Shown: piece by piece, positions 12,400-24,532 of the stretch
How positions within the stretch are numbered: position 1 is the first letter of the stretch
How the letters are laid out: each line of letters begins with the position of its first letter
From: Himantopus leucocephalus
Lineage: Eukaryota; Chordata; Aves; Charadriiformes; Recurvirostridae
Length of the DNA stretch: 64,000 nt
Assembly (NCBI GenBank): GCA_003993805.1
Contig: RSEF01000004.1
Span: 24,277,841-24,341,840, forward strand
Direction of reading: 5' to 3'
Program-made: the position numbers and the translations under genes
Notes under the pieces: generated by a model
What the model was told of the DNA's origin: nothing
The model's database searches: none
What the model saw: only the letters and a program-made list of their open reading frames with translations

Positions 12400-15300
12400 C
12401 CGTGTTGGTAGTTGCCAAAAATCTTCCATGAATTTCTTTCAAAAAAAAGTTTTAAATCGCTTTTTCTCTTCAGACTCTTCATTCCCCATTTTGCACTGCA
12501 GTCTATAACCTGCTGCTTTAACCTAGAAAAACTACAGGTACAGGGCACTGCTGCGCTACAATCACACAACTCCTGAAAAGAGGGAAAAATTAATCCATGC
12601 TGAGTGCCATACTGCTGCTGCCGGACTGCTGATGGTTTAAAGTTGGCTTAGTTTACAGTTTGTGTAGTTGTTCCTGTGAGTGAGTGCAGGCAAACCAACG
12701 CTGTAGCCCAGGGCAGCTCTGACACAGCCATAACTCCTGGTGTGAAGGACAGGAGCTTCCTCCTGGTAAGGGTTCACTCAAGAAATTGGTTCTTGCCTGA
12801 TCCAAGCTCACTTGAGGAATGATTCCCAGCTGCAAGAGACATCAGAGCCCTGGCTTCCCTCCATTCACATTTTGTTTGGGGCAGATAAACGCTGCCGCCG
12901 GGAACACACGGGGATCCACCACCTCCCTTCATCCTCGACGCAATTCCCCATAACGCACCAGCAAAGCTACGGGTCTTCCCCGGTCCTGCTGCCAGCGACA
13001 CTATCTATTGCCTGGAAAGACAAGACAAGGTGTTTGACATGTTCTTTTCCTGTGCCCGAGAGAAATGTATTATCTGCCCAATAAACCTGGTTATCTATTG
13101 AACAGACAAGCCGGAGTCCTGCGAGCCTCCTCAAAATCAGGTTGGTTACGTACCAGCAATCATATTACACAACACTCCTCGATTTATCTTTTTATTCAAA
13201 ACCACTCTTTACAGAAGACAAATGAAAAGCTGAAACAACAGAATCCCTCATTGCTTCCAGCATTCTTCATCACTAGCAAAACTTGTTCCAGTAACAGTGG
13301 AAGACAAATGAGATTATTTCAAGACTGCAGGCATAAATTATGAATATAAATGCTAGAGAATACGTTACTTCACACTGCCCTTTCTCACACGTGGTCAGGG
13401 AAGCAAAATATGTGCGCACAGGGAGACAAACGGGATAAAGCCAAACAGCATTTTAAGTCTTGCCCTCAGCAACTAACACTTGGCATGCATATATATATAT
13501 ATATATGTATGTAGTGGTGGTTTTTTTTTTCTTTAAGATTGTGCCCAGCAAAATCCTTGCTTTCTGGTCAAATTTGTCCTCATTTCTCAACACCTGGACA
13601 ACTAAAGTGAAAGCAGCAGTTCACTTTACAGCACTGTAGCCCTGGAGTCCCCCATTTTTCAAAAAGTTTGCTCTGTAAAGCCTAAAACAGACAGCGCTCT
13701 GAGGTTCTTTCCTCGTTATCATTTTTCAAAGATTACCTCTGGGTTTGGTTTGGGGGGGTTTATTTGTCTCGGATTTATATGCTAAAGTGCCGAGAGGTAC
13801 AATAAGAATAGGTGCGTGCTGTTAATATTGGGACTTCTCTGTGGATTTATTTAAAAAAACAGTAGAAAGGCTAAAATGAGTAAAGACTGTAGTTTTCCTC
13901 TTCATTAAACTTCTCCTCATCCATGCATAAACACCTAATTCTCCACTGAGCTTCCCAGAGTATTAAAGTCATTTGAGAAAGAAAGCCAGACAGCATCTTT
14001 CTTACATCTTGTTTTATAAAAACAGAGTGATGTTTCTGCAGCAGGACGGCAGCAGCGATCAGAGCCGCCCTCACCCTGCTTGGGAAGGAAGGTTATTCGG
14101 CTGCAAACTAGGCTGAAAGTGTTCCAGCAGAGGAGCAAGACAGACAGACAACCTTCTCCCAAGCAATCCGACCACCACCCTTGCACCCACGCCAGGAAAA
14201 AACAGCAGAGCAAGGAAGTAAGTTAATGAACCCTCATTAGGATGGCCCGCACAACCCTTTTGTAGGGCAGCTTCTGAGCACTGACCGCCGCAGAAGCTGG
14301 AGAAGGCACAAAAATACTCCAGTGAGTACAAGGACACACCTCCGAGCCAAAGCACCGGTGTAGAAAAGTATGCAGCACAAAGGCTCTCCAGTTTTAATGC
14401 GTGAACCCATCCTATGAGACGTCCTGCTGCAAAAAAAGCACAGGTGGGGCTGGCTCCAAATTTAAAAGGGATTGGTTTATGAATGCCTGTGCTGAAGTAT
14501 GAGCTTGAATATTTTTCTTATTGTTTTTTTTTTTTAACTTCCAAATTGGAAATTTTGTTCCCCACAGTCCTACTGTCAAGTTTTCCTCTCTTTCACGGAT
14601 GAACAGCTAACCCACAGAAGCTACAACTGTTGTTTTAAAGTTGTAGCTAACTTTGGAACCTACGTGCTGCTTCAATTCTCACAACCATGGCAAACGTAAC
14701 TTTCTGTATTTAAGACGTACCCTTGGATTTAACGTTATATTTAGCCAGATATCACAATACCTTAGCATTAGATCTAATTCACTGACCCTTTAATTCAAGG
14801 CTAGCTGCACAAAGTAGTAATGAACATGGAAAAAACCCAGCACTGAATGACTATGCATTGAACAATACCTGAAAAAATAGTACTTTCAGTTAAATACTAT
14901 TTCTTAAAATCCTTCTATCAGTTGCATTGACTATACAATCACACAGCATTTTTTCCCCATTTAAATATTAAAAATTTCATTAGAAAGTTAAAGCATTAAG
15001 CGTGGGGTTTGATCACTTTGTTCCGATGTCAGCAACAACTGTCCTGTTAAGCGTCTTCAGCCTAAGGAAACATTCACCCATTTGACTTTTACCATGTCAT
15101 TTGCACAGAAAATAAAAACCAACGTAGAAACAACTCTACAAAAATATACTCTAAAAAATACTACTTTTATGCAACAGCTGGAGCACAGCAATGTTTTGAA
15201 TGGAAGCAACAGTCAGTGCCTTGACCCAGACCCTCTGCTGACAGATCCCAGCCTTGCAGCCGCTCAGATAAAAGGATTCCTGTGATTACGTTAAGCACGG

Positions 15301-15929
15301 GCCATCACTTAAGATAAACCAGTAAAAGCCAATTAAGGCCACAACATATCACACATAGTTTATATACAACATTTCTTTGATAGGTACACAGAAACATAAG
15401 CTGTTAGTTTTAGCAATTAGCAGTTTTCATGCTTTGTTAAGACAACGGCACTAATCCAGAGAAAGAAAGGTAATTCACGGAGAGAGATCCCACCATGGCC
15501 GTTAGCAACCCAGCTAACAAACTGCGGCTCTCCTACGAAACCCATCCCAGCAGTGCACGATCCAGGGACACCGTTTTACGTAAAATCAGCCAGCACACGT
15601 GAAACAATGAAGCCATCACCACCACCTCACACCGTCTCCAGCTTCTGGTAACTACATCAACTACTCAAGCTTTGCTGTTACAGTTTATGGTGTTACCCCA
15701 GTATCTTGCTAAAATTATACCTCGGTAACTCTGAGTTCATCTACATTTAATAATTTCAGTGCAGGTTCTGTCACCTAAGTTTCACTATAGTTTTAGACCA
15801 AAAGTTAAAAGCAATGAAATTCCAACAGTCTCAGACTCACACTCGGATCTATATTTAAATCATGGGAGATCAATTTCTCCCCTCTCCTGAGGATCAGTCA
15901 TTAACCTTCTCCCCAACACTTCAGCGTTC
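12400..15929. other. Unassigned sequence
   Basis: No gene is recognised. The stretch contains an (AT)n microsatellite at 13489-13506, a GC/CpG patch at about 12880-13010 and a GC-richer patch at about 14030-14300. The minus-strand frames at 13871-14355 are overlapping chance frames rich in Leu, Cys and Gly. The rest is AT-rich. Confidence 0.45.
13489..13506 (+). repeat. (AT)9 microsatellite
   Basis: A perfect AT dinucleotide run, preceded by gcatgc and followed by gtatgta. Confidence 0.95.
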
Positions 15930-16400
15930 GCTCAGCACGGCTACCGTATAAGATGTTAACAGTCATGGTAGCTTTGCGTTAAAGGTTAATCACTTCAATT
16001 TTAAGGAGAGATAAAGATCTATTGGACTGTTCATTGCACCTCTCTCAAAACAGAGGTGAGACTGCAGAGAAAAATCTTTGGTTAATCACCTGGAGGAATG
16101 AAAAAGTAGGGAATTTTGCATTATTAATGAAAATCTAGGCAATTAGATAAGTAATAGCCTCCTTCCATTGCATAATACAGTTAAAGTTGCTTATAAGGCT
16201 TCCTGACGGACCACATTTCAAGCCAAATTAAAGCCGCTTTCCCGGTTGTGAATAGTCTTGTCTTACGCACTTGGGAGTTGCAGGGCTCATTCGTGACTGT
16301 CATTCAAACTGGATTGGTTTATTTCATCCTGCAACTTTTTAATGTTCTGCCTGATTATGAAGGTTATCTTTCTCACATATATTTTACATCAAAAATATGA
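15930..16400. promoter_or_regulatory. Possible conserved non-coding element
   Basis: High-complexity AT-rich sequence with repeated gttaat-type words, ttattaatgaaaat, aaattaaagc and cattgcataat, and no simple repeats or mobile-element similarity. The texture resembles vertebrate conserved enhancers rich in homeodomain and HNF1-like half-sites. There is no reading frame of note. Conservation is inferred from appearance, not shown. Confidence 0.18.
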
Positions 16401-19240
16401 GAGAGAGACACCTCACCACGGCTCCGTATTCAAAATATTCAACTGAATGCCAGAATATTAATCCAAGTCCCAGATCTGAATGAAGCCAAGAAGAGTTGAT
16501 CTGAACGCAAGCATCCCTCATCCTAAGTAAATCTCCACCCCCTCCTACTGGCTATGGACTCTCTGATGAATTACCAGAAATTCCACTGTGAACATGAAAA
16601 AATCATTGAAGAACTTCAGTCAAGCCCAGAATATTTCATTAAGTCATCTCTGTTGCAATCGGAGCTTTCTGATAAAAAAAATATTTTGCATAAGGATGTT
16701 GGAAAAAGTTTTAGACATCCAAATGATGGAAACTGTCCCTATGGATGTATATAAGCAATTCAAAAAACTCTAGGAAGGATACACGGACCATCTGTTGCAA
16801 ATTCAGAGGGAGAACTGCAACTCACTCTGCAATACAAATTATCTTCACAAAGTGACAAATCTCTCAACACAGTATTATGAAAATAAATACGAATCTTGGG
16901 TAACTTTTCCCACGTAGTGGGCTACAGCTTCCCATGTGAGGGCTGAGGATAAGTTTCAATTCAACGTCTTAACTGAGGCATTTCCCTTTCTCAGTTCCAC
17001 ATGCGACAGTCTTCACTGACTACTCCTGGGTCTGTGCTATGTGCTCCATACAGCCTTGTTCGTTATGTGTGCCATAACTTTCATGCTTTCAATTATAAAA
17101 ACAATTATGACTTACACACGGAGTGGAAATATTCAGAGAAAGGAAATACCTGATGCCTGGTGAAAAAAGAAAGAGTGTGCAAATCCAGTACCTGAAGTGC
17201 ACTCAAACTCACTGGTCTTTAAGAAACAGCATTTCATGTAGTTCTCATTGACACTCTTTGCTCAGAAATGACCAACAAACAGAATAATAAAACTACTAAA
17301 TGTCAGGATGTGGTGTACTGGCTGAATTTATAGTATGCTAGCACACTTGCACAGCATAATGTCCATTTTTAGTAAGTCTTGCTACTTTTTCCACTAAGCC
17401 ACACCTATTAAAAGGTGCAGCTTTACAACATCCCAATGAAATCAGCAATTCTTTTTACATTTCATTAATTCAATCACAAAATTTATTACAACAGGAATAA
17501 ACAACAGCTCCACTTGGGAAAAAACATAGTTAACACATTCAAGGAACATGACAGAGGAAGAACTAGCTGCATCACTCGGCTCAGCCCCCCACAGCCACAG
17601 AAAGGTGTAGTAGAAGTTTAATGTAGAAGTCTGTAAAACATTTACTCTGCGTGTCTCCTCATACACTACCATCAACCTCAAACATGCAGTAACAAAGCAA
17701 GTCTAGAGTAAAAGACAGGAGTCAGGACTGTAGCGTGGAACAGAAATACAGAACAAATCATGGGCATCACCATCCGTTAGGTCAAACGCCCAGATGATCC
17801 GGGAACATGCGTGATCCCATGTGCTACAGAAGAAAGCCAAAAATCTCAACTTTCTTTGATCAGGATGAATACACTTTCCATTCCTTAAACCTCATCATCT
17901 GATTAATCCAAGCACACAGACACCAGCACATGTCTAGTGTGACCTAGCTTTAATACACTGTTGACAACAAACAAAAACCAGTAAAAATCCATAGACTCAA
18001 GTTACATACCAGAGAGTGAAACTCCCTTGGATTTAACAGCAGACACAGAGACGCCAGATATGTAATCCCTCTGACTGAGATGCTCTTCCAAGACTTCTCT
18101 GATTTATGGTTTAAACCCTCTCCCAATTTTCAGACTAAAATAATTTTGGACAAATGTGTGCCCAGATCATCTGATGCCAAATTATCATTCATCTTGAGAT
18201 TCGAGGCTGATCTCCCCTTCTCTTTGTCATATTATGTATGGGAGAGAGAAGATGGAAAAGAGAGGATGAGCCAACGGAGCAGAGCCATCACGTCACCTCT
18301 CGTGATGACTGGAACAACACATTGCCCATGGAGTTCCCAGCACACACATTCCTCAAAGCATCTTAGAAACAACTGCTAAGGTTCATAATAAAGTTTTTGT
18401 CCCCACGTTAGGGACAGGTGTCCATTACTGAAACACAGAATTTAAGCTTGAGAATACAACCCCAAACCCCAAGGTGTTGGACCAACTGGTAATGCAGCAC
18501 TGCCTCACATTGCACGTACATTTTTCTTACTCCGAGGCCTTATGGACCCACAACAACTTCACAGGGTACTCCAATATTTCCATGTCTAAAGCTCTGCCTT
18601 CACATCCTTTATGTATATACTTCAGTTACCCATTTCTAAACTAAATATATGTAGTGTTCAAAACGGACAACTAAAAAGGCCAGATCTCAGCTCTTTCCAA
18701 ATCAACCATCCTGTGAACGCGAGCGTGTCGCCTGCTAGCTCCCTTTTGTCTTTACATTTTCTCCTCAACGTACAAGGACTATTTCACGCATGGTGAAAGA
18801 GCATCTTCGCTTTTTCTGGGTAACTATCTGCTTCAGAGTAGTCTGTAAAATTGACAAAAATTGTATCAACCTGAACCATTTCAATTTGCATCGTTTTAAT
18901 GCCAATTTTGATATAGACTTCTCACGCAACAGAAAAAGGGTTTCCTGCTTTCCCCCGGGGGCCTTACGGCCTTTCCAGGCTTCCTGGACTCCTTCCCCAG
19001 AAAGCCAAAAGTCAGAAAAAGGTCCTCAGTTCACTTATATATAAAACGTCTCAGAAGAGCCCTGGTGTAGCCACATGATTAACAAGGGCCACTTCTCAGG
19101 ACCAGCAGTGGTGGGAACACACCGAAGATCTTTTATTTAAGCCACTTCCTTCCTTCCAATTCATTCAGCAACAGGTCACTTAACTGCCCCAGAAATGGTC
19201 TTTAAGTGCAAATGCAGGGTTTTATCACTTGTCCACTACT
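16401..19240. other. Unassigned sequence
   Basis: Short chance frames only, with no repeat family, RNA gene or convincing exon. There are slightly GC-richer spots near 18240-18350 and 18950-19010. Confidence 0.45.
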
Positions 19241-19249
19241 CGACTGCAG

Positions 19250-19560
19250 TCCAGCTGGCCAATTAAATATTTAATACAAAAGTCCTCAATATTTAATTAG
19301 GGACAAATAGCATTCTTTGGCACTTCCCTTTAATCTGAAAACAACCTCTCCCACTGTACCTATACATGAACATTTAATATGACAAAGATGTATTTAAAGT
19401 TATTAGAAGTTTGTTGATAACATTATTACAATGAATTAATGCCTTGTCAGCGACTGCGGTACATTACAGTCTTCTTATTATACCCAAGAAATGGATTAAA
19501 ACAATAACACTGTTAGCTTTAATCAAGTAATAAGGTAAATACACTTGACTATTCAAGAAA
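19250..19560. promoter_or_regulatory. Possible conserved non-coding element
   Basis: AT-rich, non-repetitive sequence with several homeodomain-like cores (ccaattaaatatttaat, atatttaattaggg, tgaattaatgcc, ctttaatcaagtaat) in about 300 bases and no stop-free frame. It is similar in texture to developmental enhancers. Inference from motif density only. Confidence 0.18.
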
Positions 19561-20068
19561 ATATGGAAGAATTTTGAAACAAAACGTTAAAGATGTAACT
19601 TATCTGTCATAGCACACTTGTAGTGAAAGGTATCATTTAAAATATTTTAAATACTTATTTAATAACCAAACCTTCATATAAACTTGGTTGTGTCATGGCT
19701 AGTAACAACTATTTTGAGATTCCTACTGATTCTGATGACAGTGTCTACCAACGTCAGTATTCTAGAAAATGGAACTCCACCATTCTACAAGCTAAGGTGA
19801 GAATAGTCAAATTTTCAGATTGAAGACATCCCCGCAAAGGGAAAAAAAAAAAAATCACTTTAGAAACACAGAAGCGCAATTTGTTCAGCGTGCCCCTAAT
19901 ACATCACTGCGCCTACACAGACCAAGCAATTTCTAATCAAGTCCCACTCTCCTTTCGGATGCAGAAAAATAAAAGCAACAGTCCAGAACCTGAGACCTTA
20001 GATCAGAATTCTCCATTGCATCTGACTCTCACGAGTTTTTCAGCTATAGTTTTAAGAGTCCCTTTCTA

Positions 20069-20374
20069 TTGAATTTGCAATTGGTTGTAATAATCAACGT
20101 ATCACAGGATTTCACCCCAGTCACTTTCTACCTGCATTCCTACACGCCCAGTACCGTAACAGGTGACAAATTCCACCAGAATGATGGTAGTCTCCACCAT
20201 ACAAAGCTTTCACATCACAGATTGAAGCTGTTAGTATCAGAATTCTTTGCTATTGGGCAAACAACTTCCAAAAATTTTGATTATGCAACTAACACAAGCA
20301 GTCCGGAATCCATGATATTTGCACCCAGGATTAGAGGATGCAGCAGCCATTTCAGGGCTTCCCCACCACCCTGA
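20069..20374 (+). other. Coding-like open frame, unrecognised
   Basis: This open frame of about 101 codons on the plus strand lacks the Leu/Phe/Lys monotony of chance frames in AT-rich DNA. The opposite strand also carries a coding-like stretch after a cagg acceptor-like site near 20370 (GGGEALKWLLHP), so the strand cannot be decided. The start shown is not supported by a good ATG context. It could be part of a decayed gene or retrocopy, or chance. No family is recognised. Confidence 0.12.
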
Positions 20375-20674
20375 AACACATTTTTGAGGATGAGTACCTG
20401 AACCTTCACTACCTTCCATAAAATAAAATTCAAAAAAGTTTCTGGAGGCAACATTTTTAATTTTAAAACAATAATCCTACACACTGGAAAAAACAAATAA
20501 CATTATCTAGTACTAACTGCAAATAAGTTATCTATTTTTTCCACATATATTTTAATAATTTACATAGGCCTAAATGAAAAAAGATGATACAGACATGCCT
20601 GCAACTTTAAGCAATCCTGTGTCTTTTAGTTTAAAGGCAAAAAACTCCCAAATCACTCAGTTTTTGCCGTTTCC

Positions 20675-20960
20675 ATGCGTTCATGTGGCATGTCCAGTTT
20701 TGGTACTTTCCCCACCACACTGAGAGGCTCGTCTGCAACTAGAATGACAGCCAGGACACAACTGCAATCTGAAGTACCAGTAAGTGCCAAGAACTTTGAA
20801 GACATCTTTTCAGTTCAAGGATCAATTATCTTCTCTGAATTCAACCTTCACAACATCAAAGACGACATTAATTTTAACAGGAAAGATATGTCAAATACCA
20901 TTAGTGAATCCATCATTATCATTGAGCAATGTATTACCCTCATTCAACGTCAGGTTGTTT
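20675..20960 (+). other. Coding-like open frame ending at a splice-donor-like site
   Basis: The frame has an ATG at 20675 and stays open for 97 codons. Near its end it meets a strong donor-like sequence, gttttgag followed by gtaagg (GT at 20961), and another good donor-like site (gtaagtgcc) lies near 20780. The predicted residues (for example NIKDDINFNRKDMSN) look polar and protein-like. The opposite strand is also open over part of this span (about 20650-20800), with the residues VADEPLSVVGKVPK. I recognise no family. This may be an exon or a decayed gene fragment, but a chance frame is not excluded. Confidence 0.15.
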
Positions 20961-21047
20961 TGAGGTAAGGATCCCTGTTGGAGGTTATGGGGATGGAGGT
21001 GTGACAGAGTAATAAGGGATTTGATTAAGAAGCACTTGAAGGTAGCC

Positions 21048-21284
21048 CTAGGTCCTCCCCAGCAGCTCTTGTGGTTGCTTGTCCTCAGCATGAACCCTTG
21101 GGGAGCCAAGAAAGAGCAGATATGACAGCAATACCTTGTGGCCAGAAGAAACCATGGCAGTAGCAGCTTCCCTCCAAAACCCCAGGAGAGGGATGTGCCC
21201 CATATGCATCTCCTGCAAGTCTCCAGCACGATGGTCACCTAAGGCAACGCCACTGGTATTGAGCCCCAACTTCCTTATGCTCAA
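21048..21284 (-). other. GC-richer patch with open frame, unrecognised
   Basis: The minus-strand frame has 78 codons with a true ATG at 21284 and mixed composition. A donor-like ccacaag followed by gtattg lies inside it. The patch is GC-richer than its flanks. It may belong with the coding-like stretches at 20.0-21.0 kb as a remnant of one gene, but there is no direct link. Confidence 0.12.
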
Positions 21285-21540
21285 CTGCCCTTCTTGGCTA
21301 TGCTCTCTGTGGTTTTCTTTTTCTCCTACTATGAACTACATTTATTTCAAACAAGAACAATCGTGAAACAATTGTCTGTCAAACAGCGTAAATCTGATCA
21401 AGTGACACAATGCGTGCTGGAGTAAATGCAAACGCATCAACTGTATTGCCCTCTGTGGGCACGAGGTGACAGGAGACAGGACAAGACTTCCTGAGTCAGC
21501 AGAAGGTTCCTCTGATCTCTGTTACTGTTTTTTAAACAAA

Positions 21541-21655
21541 GCAGTGTCTGGTTTGTTTGTTTTCAGGTTGGGTTTTTTTGTTGTTGTTTTGGGGTTTGGT
21601 TTTGGGTGGGGGTTTTTTTGGTTGGTTGGTTGGCGGGGTTGTTTTGGTTTAGTTT
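21541..21655 (+). repeat. G/T-rich low-complexity tract
   Basis: About 115 bases composed almost only of G and T (gtttgtttg, ttgttgttgtttt and ggttggttggttgg runs), with strong purine/pyrimidine strand asymmetry. The plus-strand frame over it (Gly, Phe, Val, Trp) is a by-product of composition. Confidence 0.9.
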
Positions 21656-24510
21656 ATACATACTAAACCAGAAAACTTATAATTATAGCTTAATGGCTTT
21701 GAATAGAAATAATAAATGAGTGCCTCATAAGCCAACATATTGTTTATACTGTTATTCGATTAACCTTTTCTTCCCCTTTCTCCCCTTAACATGCTGAAAC
21801 TACAGAAAGAAAAACATTGATTTTAATAAGTGTTAACATTTACACAGGGATTTCTGGCTTCTGCCTATGACCGCCTGCCTTACTGGATTTGAAGACCAAT
21901 CATCTACACTGCTGAGTAGCTCGCATTTTCTTCTACGTAATCAAAGAACATTATTTAATCTCCAAAGTCCTATCATACAACCATGGCTTTTTCTATTAAA
22001 GAAAGCAAGGCCAAACAAATATTCCCAACACTTGGTGGAGAGGTTCCCAATAATCCTGAGCTCCCCAAAGGAACTGCTCTAGGGGTTGCTCCCTAAAACA
22101 TTGCACCTCCCACACCCACAAATCGCTCACAGAAGATGCTCTAATTCTCAGGTTCAAAGTCACATGGGCTTGTAAAGTCTGTTCACTACCTCAAAAGGTT
22201 CCTCTAAACAATTTTGTGACCTGCTTCAAGATCTGTTGAGAAACCAGATGGCATTTATCCCATTCTGGACGCTTACAGCAGTTTTCCACTTGGTTTTAAA
22301 CAGACTAACATTATCTATACCTACAACACAGCGTGCAATTCTGGTTGCCAAGTAATTGTACGTGCAATTGCTTCTGCAGAGCTGAAATTTCTTTCCTGTA
22401 AATACATTATACATTATTTAATAGTATATATTGATATCAAAGTACCTATATATAGTATCCTTATAAATATATTATTAACTCGCTGCTTTACAAGTGCTGG
22501 CTTCAGTTCATTCTCATCTCTACAGCTGCTGCTGCTCCAGCACTGCAGCGGTCAAACTCTAAATTGTACCAAGAAGCAAGCAGAAAGGAGAAGGTAGAGT
22601 GGAAACATCAGCAGACACATGCTCGAAGCAGTCAACCAACTCCTATACGGATGTCAGCAAGTCTCTGTAGAAGAGTAAGAATTTACAAGACCAGACCTTA
22701 ATTTTTTGCATCCAAAACAATAATAAAGCAGGAGAAATGATGACAAATTAAACTACACACAGTAACAATTTGTATCTATTAAGCAGAATATGCAAATTCA
22801 GTCATATATAATGTTATCACAACTCATTTGGTTTAGTTTCTTCAAGTATTCAAGTTTTAATTGAATAATTACTCAGAAATCTTGGCATATATACAGGCAT
22901 CTATTTAGAGAAGCTAAAGATGCGCAGAAACAACCTTTTTGGACTAATCTTCAGCTTGCCACAGCTGCCACTGATGCCCGTCCACAAGAGCTGAGGACGC
23001 GGCTGCCTGTGCCATGTCAGTTCAGTTCAAAGAGCAAAGCTCCTTCAGGGAACACCGATTCATCAACTCAGTTGCTTGTGACACGGGCAGCAAACCCAAC
23101 GCAGAACACTAACAATTACTTTTCAGCAAATACAGAATATTGAGACATGAAAGAGCTAAATAAGTGAGGGACGCTCTGTTGAACACTACGCACTGAGGGC
23201 AGTCTCCCTTGCAGGATCCTGATCTGTTTGCTACCCAGAGCATCCCTCGCCACACTGGAATTGCTCCAAGTATATTCCGCAGATCAGACAGAATATTTTC
23301 CTTTTTTTTTTTTTCCTAATCAGAAAAACAGAAATATTTCCTTGCTGTTGTTTCAAGAGAACAGAATTTCAGAGTCATTCTGATAAGCAAAAAAAAAATA
23401 CAACATACTCTTAGAAAATGTATTTCTTTGATTTCCTTACTTGCCCACGCTATGATGCTGGCTGTATTTTTGAAAATGGAACTACTACTGAAAAAAACCA
23501 AACCTTTCAAGGCTAGTCAGATGAAACACCTTTCTAATGTAAAAACATTTTCCTCATTTCCCGCACAGCATCACTAACTTCAGACCAACTTAACTGGGGC
23601 AATTTCAAAGTAAGAATGAGAATACCACAGCTGAAGACCCACAGACAGCAAGAGGGGGAAAAAAAGAGGATAAACGTCCATTCCTACTTTTCTTTGATTT
23701 GCTATCAGTTATCCTGGGAGTTTCATCTGCCTCAGGAAAACAGATTTAATTTGTTATTACTTATAAAGCATACTTGATTTTGAAACAATTATAAAAGTCT
23801 AAACTTTGTTCCATTTTAAAAAATGGATGGTTTTTAAGGGATTTTACTTTTTTTACTAGTAAGCCAAAATGTTTTGCATCTTCACGCTAGCAGTGCTTTT
23901 TCATTCACCGAGACCACTGAAAGATTCCACAACATATACACGAGCTAACCTTGAAACCCAGAGGGGCACAAGGATATACACATATCTCTTCTTTTCACAG
24001 GAATACCAATACGTGAGAGAGCAACTTTTCTGGAGTACAAGGCACAAAATTCAAAACTGCACATCAGAGGACATAGTTACTCCAGAGCGCTTTTTAACAG
24101 AAACGTACAGAGTTCAGTCCCATCATGATGCACTTGTTATCCACTATCCAGTACCGCAAAGGATTTGAGAGTTTCCAATCTATAGGCAATGGCACAGACA
24201 TGGCACAGGATGAAGGCTTTCCATACCTTCAAAAGAAAAACAAGATTCTATTCAACTTTTGAAGACATCTTAAAGGTTTATTTAGTCTTATTTTCAATTA
24301 TTCTGCAGAGGTGTCAAAGGCCTTTGCAAACATACCTTTTTTATTTTTTAAACATCCATCAGCACATATATCTCCCAGAGACACACCAGGGTACATGATT
24401 TTTCATCTCTAAGTACTTTCCAGATACTAGGGAAGCTGAAATACTCTGAACGTGGTGTCAGATACCAGGTCCTTAAAGAACTCAAGTTTAACACAGCAAA
24501 AAAAGAAATT

Positions 24511-24532
24511 GGGGGGGTGGGTGGGGGTGGGG
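24511..24532 (+). other. G-quadruplex-forming motif
   Basis: Four runs of three or more G separated by single T residues (G7, G3, G5, G4) fit the canonical intramolecular G-quadruplex pattern with one-base loops, which is the most stable loop class. It stands in AT-rich DNA with no visible promoter. Confidence 0.75.

Noticed and set aside
21466..21666. A Gly/Phe/Val/Trp-rich 66-codon frame as a peptide gene
   Set aside because: It is the translation of a G/T-rich simple-sequence tract.
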